A stretch of 17,661 bases of DNA from an uncultured Elusimicrobium sp. (lineage in GTDB: Bacteria; Elusimicrobiota; Elusimicrobia; Elusimicrobiales; Elusimicrobiaceae), in the NCBI GenBank assembly GCA_902787065.1, contig CADAFA010000028.1, forward strand, positions 982 to 18,642. Reading direction: 5' to 3'. A program made the translations under genes and the position numbers. Under the pieces are notes generated by a model that saw only the letters and a list, made by a program, of their open reading frames with translations, made no database searches and had not been told where the DNA came from. Below, in pieces: positions 12,105-17,661 of the stretch; position 1 is the first letter of the stretch, and every line of letters starts with the position of its first letter.

Positions 12105-13743
12105 AAATATTGAAATAAAAAATTTTGCATTGATTGACAATTTAACTTTGGAACTTTCCAAAGGTTTAAATATTTTTACAGGTGAAACGGGCGCAGGGAA
12201 ATCAATCGTAATTGAAGCTTTAAGTTTTGTTTTAGGCGCGCGCGGCGACAGCGGCCTTATCAAACAAGGTGCAAATAAAATGGAAGTTGCCGCTACTTTT
12301 GCAGACGTAATTTGGCCTAAAAATATCAAAGAAAAATATAATTTAACAAACAATTTAAATTTATACCGCTCTTTAGATTCACACGGTAAAAATACGGTTA
12401 GAATAAACGGTAAAACTTATAGTGTGCAGGTGTTAAACGAAATTGGGAATTTTCTAATAGATTTCCACGGGCAGCACGAACACCAAAAACTTTTTAACCC
12501 GGCGGAACATTTGGCTTTGCTTGATACTTTCGCCAAAAACGAAAAGCTTTTAAAAGAAACGGAAACTGCCTATCAGGAATATCAAATTTTAAAAACTAAA
12601 GCTGATGCCGCCAAAATGAGTGAAGAAGAAAAAGCCCGCCTTTTGGACCTTTATTCCTATCAGTTAAAAGAGATAAAAGAGGCCGCTTTAAAGCAAGGCG
12701 AGGAAGAAGAAATAAATGAAAAACTTCCGTCTTTAAAATTTGCCGGACATTTAAAAGAAAGCGCAAAAGATTTGTGTGATTTATTGGATAGCGAAGGTTC
12801 CGCTTGCGAACGTTTAAATAAAGCCGCACAAATTTTGGAAGATATGGCCCAAACCGATAAAAGCCTTGAAAATTTATCAAAAGAATTAAACCAAACCGCA
12901 AACAGTGCACAAGAAATAACCTCCGCTTTAGTTGATTATGCGGAAACTTTAGATATTGACCCGCAAGTTTTGGATAATATGTTAAGCCGCCAAGAAGAAA
13001 TTAAAAAAATTAAACAAAAATACGGCCCGTCTTTAGAAGATGTTTTTGAAAAGCAAAAGGAACTTGAAAATAAATTAAATGCCTTACAAAATGCCGAGCA
13101 AAATATTCAAACTTTAAACAAAGCACTTGAAAAGCAGGCCCAAAAACTTATATCTTGTAGTGAGGGCTTAAGAAATCAACGCAAGAAAGCAGCCAAGCTT
13201 TTAAGCGAACAGGTAATAAGAGAAATTAAACCGCTTGGTTTTAGCGAAGTTCGTTTTGAGGCGGCATTAGAGCCTTTAGATTTTCCAGGCCCGAAAGGTT
13301 TTGATAAAGCGGAATTTTTATTTTCCGCAAATGCCGGGCAAAGTTTGCGTCCTCTAAGAAGTATAGCAAGCGGTGGGGAAATTTCTCGCTTAATGCTGGG
13401 TTTAAAAGTACTTTTAGCCGGCGATGTTCAAACCATGATTTTTGATGAAGTGGACACAGGTATCAGCGGAAGTACGGCCAAACTTGTAGGCAAAAGTTTA
13501 GCCAAACTTGCAAAAAACCGCCAAGTACTTTGTGTTACGCATTTGGCGCAAGTTGCCGCCTATGCAAATAAGCATATTAAGGTGGAAAAACTTGCCAAAC
13601 AGGGCAAGACCGCTATTAGCGTTATGGCTTTAGAGGAAAATGATAAAGCCCTTGAAATTGCCCGTATGATAGGCAGTACAAATGCAAACAGCGCAGGTTT
13701 TAAGCATGCCTGTGAATTACTAAAAGAAGCAAATAATGCTTAA
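12097..13743 (+). CDS. recN: DNA repair protein RecN
   Basis: 548 residues, the usual RecN length. RecN is an SMC-like ATPase that gathers broken DNA ends during double-strand break repair. The N-terminus MLKNIEIKNFALIDNLTLE is diagnostic, and Walker A GETGAGKS is at 29-36. A coiled-coil region with many Lys/Glu residues occupies roughly 150-370. The ABC signature SGGE (425-428, SGGEISRLMLGLKVL), Walker B IFDEVDTGISG (from about 448) and THLAQVAA follow in order. Its ATG lies inside the last codons of nadK. No SOS box can be judged because the gene has no separate upstream region. Confidence 0.96.
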   Translation: MLKNIEIKNFALIDNLTLELSKGLNIFTGETGAGKSIVIEALSFVLGARGDSGLIKQGANKMEVAATFADVIWPKNIKEKYNLTNNLNLYRSLDSHGKNTVRINGKTYSVQVLNEIGNFLIDFHGQHEHQKLFNPAEHLALLDTFAKNEKLLKETETAYQEYQILKTKADAAKMSEEEKARLLDLYSYQLKEIKEAALKQGEEEEINEKLPSLKFAGHLKESAKDLCDLLDSEGSACERLNKAAQILEDMAQTDKSLENLSKELNQTANSAQEITSALVDYAETLDIDPQVLDNMLSRQEEIKKIKQKYGPSLEDVFEKQKELENKLNALQNAEQNIQTLNKALEKQAQKLISCSEGLRNQRKKAAKLLSEQVIREIKPLGFSEVRFEAALEPLDFPGPKGFDKAEFLFSANAGQSLRPLRSIASGGEISRLMLGLKVLLAGDVQTMIFDEVDTGISGSTAKLVGKSLAKLAKNRQVLCVTHLAQVAAYANKHIKVEKLAKQGKTAISVMALEENDKALEIARMIGSTNANSAGFKHACELLKEANNA

Positions 13744-13756
13744 ATAAGGAGAAATT

Positions 13757-14068
13757 ATGACACAAGAAAATCAAACAGTAGAATCTTGCAAATGCAATAA
13801 AAAACCTTGCCTTTGCCACAAAATATTTGGGTTAAAAGGTTTATCCATGATATACAAAGTGTTAAGCATAATCGTAATTTTGGTAATGCTTTATATTTTG
13901 GGTTCAGGCTGGTATGAAATAATTAAGGAAAAATTACCCATAGGTCAATCAATTTTATGGACTTTCCAAGTTATTATTACCTACTTGTTTTATGCCCTTA
14001 TCTTATTTACTATTGCTAAAGTCTTAAAAGTTCTTAAAAAGATTAAATACGCAGTAAGTAATAAATAG
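13757..14068 (+). CDS. Small two-span membrane protein with an N-terminal CxC-x4-CxC motif
   Basis: 103 residues, preceded by a good Shine-Dalgarno (AGGAG) 13 nt after the recN stop. The cytoplasmic-looking N-terminus carries C11-x-C13-x4-C18-x-C20-H21 (CKCNKKPCLCH), a compact potential metal-binding knot. Two hydrophobic spans follow at about 31-50 and 66-90, then a Lys-rich tail. I recognise no family. The four closely spaced cysteines suggest zinc or another metal, but this is inference. It probably reads from the nadK-recN transcript. Confidence 0.75.
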   Translation: MTQENQTVESCKCNKKPCLCHKIFGLKGLSMIYKVLSIIVILVMLYILGSGWYEIIKEKLPIGQSILWTFQVIITYLFYALILFTIAKVLKVLKKIKYAVSNK

Positions 14069-14076
14069 TTTATTGA

Positions 14077-14104
14077 CCGCGCCTTGTTTAAGCGCAAGGC
14101 GCGG
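14077..14104 (+). promoter_or_regulatory. GC-rich hairpin just before the start codon at 14112
   Basis: CCGCGCCTTG (14077-14086) pairs perfectly with CAAGGCGCGG (14095-14104) around an 8-nt loop. The stem ends 7 nt before the next ATG and takes the place of a Shine-Dalgarno. The downstream GTTATTT is a poor T-run, so it could be a weak terminator, an mRNA stability element or a translation control hairpin. Confidence 0.6.
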
Positions 14105-14111
14105 GTTATTT

Positions 14112-15374
14112 ATGAAAAAGATTTTTATTTTTATTTTTGCATTAACATTCACTATTCCTGCTTTTTGTGAAGCCATTAAGCTGAAAAACGGGTTGATTAT
14201 TAATGGTTCAATAATTGACCGGAGCGAATATCTTTTGAAAGTTCAGACTTCTTATGGCGTAATTTCCTTAAACCAAAGGGAAATAGAAAAAATTATGCCG
14301 GACCTTCACCGTGTGTTTTTAAAAGGCGGGGGGGAATATGTCGGCACAGTTGTAGATTTAGATGATTTTAATTTAACTTTAAATACGGATAACGGGCTTG
14401 TAAATATTGACGTAGCTCAAATAGCTTCAATGGAAATTTATGATTATGAAGAAGCCGCAAAACAAAAAAAATACGTTGAGAATAAAATAGAACAAGAAAC
14501 ACAGGAAAAGCAAGAGGAAGATAAAAAGCAAAAAGCTGCAGTAGCAACGATGGGAACTTCCGGCCTAAGCTTTGATGAAGATTTAGAAAAAGTTTTTCCT
14601 TCAAAACCGCAAGAAACGGAAGAAATAAAATACATTTATAAAATGCATGAGGATACCCCGGAGCAAATTAAAGCACAGACTGAAGATAAATCCGCTTTGG
14701 CAGACTTAACTCCCGCAGAACAAGAGCAAAAAGCGAAAGAAGAAGCCTTGTCTTTTGACCAAAACAAAAAAAGAAAAGATGGTAAAAATTATTTTGCCAC
14801 ACACTTGGGTGTACTTAATTCAAAATTAAATATTGATATTTCGGACTTAGGTGGGCCCCAAGATTTCGCGGTGTCCGGTACAGGGATATCTTTTGGCATA
14901 GCTTATATGCGCAAGTTAACAAGTCGCTTTTGGTACGGTGGGGGTTTTGCCTTTGGTATGCTCCCTAAAAAGAGTACGCGTTATGATTATGGAACTGCAC
15001 CGGGGCAAAGAGATGTTCAATTTAGCGGCCAAGTTTATGATTTTAATGCTTTGTTTAATTTTTATTTTAATCCTAAAGATCCTCTTAGGGTTTATTTAAC
15101 CGGTGGTGCGAGTGTAACTTCTTTAGGAGTAGAAAAAAATTATAGCGATTATTATGAAAAAACTACGGGTGTATGGGATTGGAGTGCTCCCCAAACAACT
15201 GATGTAAACCAAACAGTTTTTGGTGGTAATATCGGGCTTGGTTTAGAGTGGACTGTACAAGACATAAATATAGGCCTTGAGACCCGTCTAAAATATACCA
15301 CCTTAAAGAAAGAATTTTCAAATTCCCCTAAAACCAGTGTGCTTATAACTTTAAAGACAAGTTGGTTTTTTTGA
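14112..15374 (+). CDS. Outer-membrane beta-barrel protein with N-terminal SH3-like repeats
   Basis: 420 residues from the ATG at 14112. An upstream in-frame TTG (14073) would run through the hairpin and spoil the signal peptide, so I reject it. The signal peptide MKKIFIFIFALTFTIPAFCEA is clear. Two small beta repeats follow (IKLKNGLIINGSIIDRS and VFLKGGGEYVGTVVDLDD), resembling SH3/Sm-like modules. A charged Glu/Lys/Gln-rich helical linker comes next. The C-terminal region of about 175 residues has alternating aromatic strands (FWYGGGFAFGM, VYDFNALFNFYF, LTGGASVTSLGV) and ends in TLKTSWFF; the C-terminal Phe is typical for Bam-inserted barrels. The barrel probably has 8 strands. Its stop overlaps the next ATG (TGATG). 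The specific function is unknown. Confidence 0.82.
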   Translation: MKKIFIFIFALTFTIPAFCEAIKLKNGLIINGSIIDRSEYLLKVQTSYGVISLNQREIEKIMPDLHRVFLKGGGEYVGTVVDLDDFNLTLNTDNGLVNIDVAQIASMEIYDYEEAAKQKKYVENKIEQETQEKQEEDKKQKAAVATMGTSGLSFDEDLEKVFPSKPQETEEIKYIYKMHEDTPEQIKAQTEDKSALADLTPAEQEQKAKEEALSFDQNKKRKDGKNYFATHLGVLNSKLNIDISDLGGPQDFAVSGTGISFGIAYMRKLTSRFWYGGGFAFGMLPKKSTRYDYGTAPGQRDVQFSGQVYDFNALFNFYFNPKDPLRVYLTGGASVTSLGVEKNYSDYYEKTTGVWDWSAPQTTDVNQTVFGGNIGLGLEWTVQDINIGLETRLKYTTLKKEFSNSPKTSVLITLKTSWFF

Positions 15375-16444
15375 TGGAAACAGTATTTTTTGTTAATGCT
15401 TTAAAAGGCTCTTTAGGTACAAGGGAAATTTGTAGATTAAAAAATAAATTCCCCATAACTTTTGTTCCTTTAAGTGATGGTGGGGACGGTTTTTTAGAAA
15501 CCATAGCTTATGCTTTTCCCTTAGCAAAGAAATGTTTTCTTCCTACCAAAAATGCTTTAAACAAAACAAAAAAAGCCCCTTATTTAATTTATAAAAATTC
15601 TGCTTTTATTGAATGTGCCCAGATTGCCGGCCTTGCCGAAATTAAGCCTGAGCAAAGAAAGGTTTTGGAAGCCACATCTTTCGGCATAGGTATGGTTTTA
15701 AAGGCTTTAAGTAAAAAAGTTAAAACTGTTTATATCGGGCTTGGGGGGGTTGCTTTTAATGATGGCGGTGCAGGATGTTTGCAAGCTTTGGGGTATAAAT
15801 TGATTGACGATAAAAAAAAGCAGGTTCCTCTAGGCATTTTGGGTTTGTTAAAACTTAAAAAAATTATTGCCCCTAAAAATTTAAAACTGCCGAAAATAAT
15901 TTGTTTTAGCGATGTGGAGAATAAATTATTAGGCAGTAGAGGGTCCGCACAAATATACGGCCCTCAAAAGGGAGCAAACAAAAAGGAAGTTAAAATGATA
16001 GAAAAAGCTTTGGGGAATTTTCAAAAAGTTATAGGTAAAAATTTAGATAAGAAATTTTACGGTGCAAGCGGTGCTTTGCCTGTAGCTTTGTGCGGTGTTT
16101 TGAAAGCCAAAATTAAAAAGGGTACAAAAGAAATTTTTAAATTAATTAAAGCGGAAAATTTAATTAAAAAAGCAGATTTAATTTTAACTTCGGAAGGCTG
16201 CTTGGATTGGCAAAGCCTCTTTGGCAAAGCCCCTTTTGAAATTTTAAAACTTGCAAAAAAATATAAAAAACAAACAAATTTTATTTGTGGTAAAAATAAA
16301 TTAAATAATAATGTGCTTAAAAAATATACAAATCTTAGAGTGGCAGAACTTTGTGCTTTGGCAAAAAATGATAAAGACAGTTTTGTAAATGCAAAAGTTT
16401 ACTTAAAAAAAGTTCTGGGGGATTTGTATGAAAAAAAATGTTAA
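15374..16444 (+). CDS. Glycerate kinase, type 1 family (GarK/GlxK-like)
   Basis: 356 residues from the ATG at 15374, which overlaps the previous stop (TGATG). The N-terminus METVFFVNALKGSLGT matches the family's opening (usually APDSFKGSLSA). Further hallmarks are SDGGDG (34-39), TSFGIG (101-106), GLGGVAFNDGGAG (122-134), GPQKGA (196-201) and TSEGCLDWQSLFGKAP (272-287). It should phosphorylate D-glycerate with ATP, yielding 2-phosphoglycerate in type 1 enzymes. Two family motifs are modified: the usual GGSATNDGG reads GGVAFNDGG and the usual TGEG reads TSEG. Substrate or activity may therefore differ from the standard. It lies between two envelope genes with overlaps on both sides, an unexpected setting for a cytosolic kinase. 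Confidence 0.85.
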   Translation: METVFFVNALKGSLGTREICRLKNKFPITFVPLSDGGDGFLETIAYAFPLAKKCFLPTKNALNKTKKAPYLIYKNSAFIECAQIAGLAEIKPEQRKVLEATSFGIGMVLKALSKKVKTVYIGLGGVAFNDGGAGCLQALGYKLIDDKKKQVPLGILGLLKLKKIIAPKNLKLPKIICFSDVENKLLGSRGSAQIYGPQKGANKKEVKMIEKALGNFQKVIGKNLDKKFYGASGALPVALCGVLKAKIKKGTKEIFKLIKAENLIKKADLILTSEGCLDWQSLFGKAPFEILKLAKKYKKQTNFICGKNKLNNNVLKKYTNLRVAELCALAKNDKDSFVNAKVYLKKVLGDLYEKKC

Positions 16445-17661
16445 AAAATATCTAATTTTCTTATCTGCGCTTATATTTTGCTATTCCGCCGCTTTGACGC
16501 AAGACACTCAAGATTTAAGCAAATATAACGGTAAAATTATTCAAAAAATTCAAATCAATACAAAGCGTGTAGATCCGGAAGTTGTTCGTCATAACTTTCT
16601 TTTACAAGAAGGCGCTTTATTTGAAGAAGGCCGATATAAAAGGGCAATAGAGAATCTTCATAATATGCGTATTTTCAAAAAACTTGATTTTAAAGTTCAA
16701 AAAACACCGCAAGATAATTTGATTATAAGAATTGAAGGGGATGACGGGACCTATCTTTTTCCTCTTGCCTTTATTTCAGGGGGAGGTCAAAAAGGGGTTG
16801 GGCTAACACTTGTGGAAGGTAATTACTTTAAAAAAGGTGAAATGGTTTACACTTTTTTAGGTTTTGGTGAAGATGGTATAATGGCAATTTTAGGGGGTGC
16901 TTATAAAGATTATTATGCAAGTTTTAAGTTTGAAAACCTAAATTTCTACCGCCGATTTTATGATCATAATTGGGTTAGCATTAAAAGTATTTTCGGCTCA
17001 GACCGGGATAAAAAACACTTTGATGATCCTTCCTCTGAGATTTACCAAAAGCAAGACACATTATCTTTAACGCTTGCAAGAACAAAAAATGATTTTACAG
17101 TTTTTTTAACGGGGAAATATTTTTACTTAAATTCAGCCGATCAGTTTAATGACGGCATACATTCTACCGTAACTGTTGGAGCAAGTTATCAAAAAGATAT
17201 GCGGCGCAGCGTAAATTTTGGCGCTTTATTTGGTTATGGCCTCTCAGATAAAAAAGAAGCTTTGAAGGATTTAACTGCCCGTAAATTCGGATATAAATTG
17301 GAAAGTTCTTTCGAGCAAGGTTATAAATGGGCTGGCAACGATTATAAAATTCTAAAATTGTATACCGAAGCAAAAACCAGTATTGAATTTAAAAACCGCA
17401 ATCTGCTCTTGTTTTACTTAAAATGGCAAAACAGTTTCGGTTCACCTTTTGAAGATAAAGTTCAAACGCATGATTTGCTTGACTACGGCAGGCATTTAAG
17501 GCAGCGTTACGGTAAACAGGGGGCAGGGACAGGTTTATCTTATGTTTGGTATCTTTTGAGGGATAAAGTCGGTCTTTTTAGTTTAAGCCCCTTTTATGAA
17601 TTTGCTACTGTTTATGATGGGAATCATTATTATAGTCAAAGCGGTATTGGGACAAGTTTAT
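16428..17661 (+). CDS. POTRA / Omp85-type outer-membrane protein (3' end outside the window)
   Basis: Open for 411 codons from the ATG at 16428 to the window edge with no stop, so it is incomplete. The start overlaps the glycerate kinase stop by 17 nt. A signal peptide covers residues 1 to about 24 (MKKNVKKYLIFLSALIFCYS, then AALTQ). A single POTRA-like domain at about 36-104 (KIIQKIQINTKRVDPEVVRH, RAIENLHNMRIFKKLDFKV) is followed by a long series of amphipathic beta strands (SGGGQKGVGLTLVEGNYF, YYASFKFENLNFYRRF). This layout suits the BamA/TamA/D15 superfamily, which inserts or secretes outer-membrane proteins. One POTRA makes it a minor member rather than the housekeeping BamA, which normally has several. 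Confidence 0.8.
   Translation, partial: MKKNVKKYLIFLSALIFCYSAALTQDTQDLSKYNGKIIQKIQINTKRVDPEVVRHNFLLQEGALFEEGRYKRAIENLHNMRIFKKLDFKVQKTPQDNLIIRIEGDDGTYLFPLAFISGGGQKGVGLTLVEGNYFKKGEMVYTFLGFGEDGIMAILGGAYKDYYASFKFENLNFYRRFYDHNWVSIKSIFGSDRDKKHFDDPSSEIYQKQDTLSLTLARTKNDFTVFLTGKYFYLNSADQFNDGIHSTVTVGASYQKDMRRSVNFGALFGYGLSDKKEALKDLTARKFGYKLESSFEQGYKWAGNDYKILKLYTEAKTSIEFKNRNLLLFYLKWQNSFGSPFEDKVQTHDLLDYGRHLRQRYGKQGAGTGLSYVWYLLRDKVGLFSLSPFYEFATVYDGNHYYSQSGIGTSL

Noticed and set aside
14073..14111. TTG 14073 as the start of the outer-membrane protein, and likewise TTG 15362 for the glycerate kinase
   Set aside because: The first runs through the hairpin and adds a non-signal extension. The second starts inside the preceding gene, while the ATG at 15374 gives the family-typical N-terminus.

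Overview
The window is AT-rich, gene-dense bacterial DNA with a Gram-negative envelope: lipoproteins with lipoboxes, a Wza-type export protein, an SH3-like/beta-barrel outer-membrane protein and an Omp85-type protein. The best lineage guess is Elusimicrobiota (Elusimicrobium-like gut or termite-gut lineages). This rests mainly on a small pilin-like protein of the kind abundant in that group, together with ThyX and the low GC. It is an inference, not a proof.

Layout. (1) 1-4191, minus strand: a compact surface-polysaccharide operon transcribed right to left, with an O-antigen ligase/polymerase-like membrane protein, a Wza-like export lipoprotein and a Wzc-like Wzz/tyrosine autokinase. At the extreme left edge is a promoter-like element with a 16-base homopolymer, facing out of the window. 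(2) 4192-4702: tRNA-Leu(CAA) on the minus strand with its terminator; a 50-bp piece of the terminator region is duplicated 169 bp away. (3) 4703-7642, plus strand: a lipoprotein alkaline phosphatase, an ECF sigma factor, its zinc-finger anti-sigma factor, and a Lys-rich coiled-coil/Cys-rich ORF that looks like the detached C-terminus of the anti-sigma protein, closed by a strong bidirectional terminator. (4) 7643-8204: a second homopolymer-spaced promoter running straight into a pilin gene that has lost its leader peptide. (5) 8206-10549, minus strand: thyX-glgC-ybeY, tightly packed. (6) 10550-11276: a 727-bp region without a conventional gene. It holds a densely folded, apparently pseudoknotted RNA, a 31-residue single-membrane-span ORF with a strong ribosome binding site, and a roughly 200-bp inverted-repeat element. 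(7) 11277-17661, plus strand: nadK-recN, a small Cys-motif membrane protein, and an overlapping trio of outer-membrane protein, glycerate kinase and POTRA/Omp85 protein. The last gene runs off the right edge.

The genes fall into three themes: envelope building (polysaccharide export, outer-membrane proteins, a phosphatase that probably scavenges phosphate at the surface), envelope signalling (ECF sigma/anti-sigma), and housekeeping (thymidylate, glycogen precursor, rRNA maturation, NADP, DNA repair).

The most unusual observations are the two look-alike promoters with poly-T spacers, one abutting a headless pilin (phase-variable promoter and silent-cassette hypothesis), and the structured RNA plus micro-protein locus at 10644-10994, which I cannot match to a known RNA family from memory.
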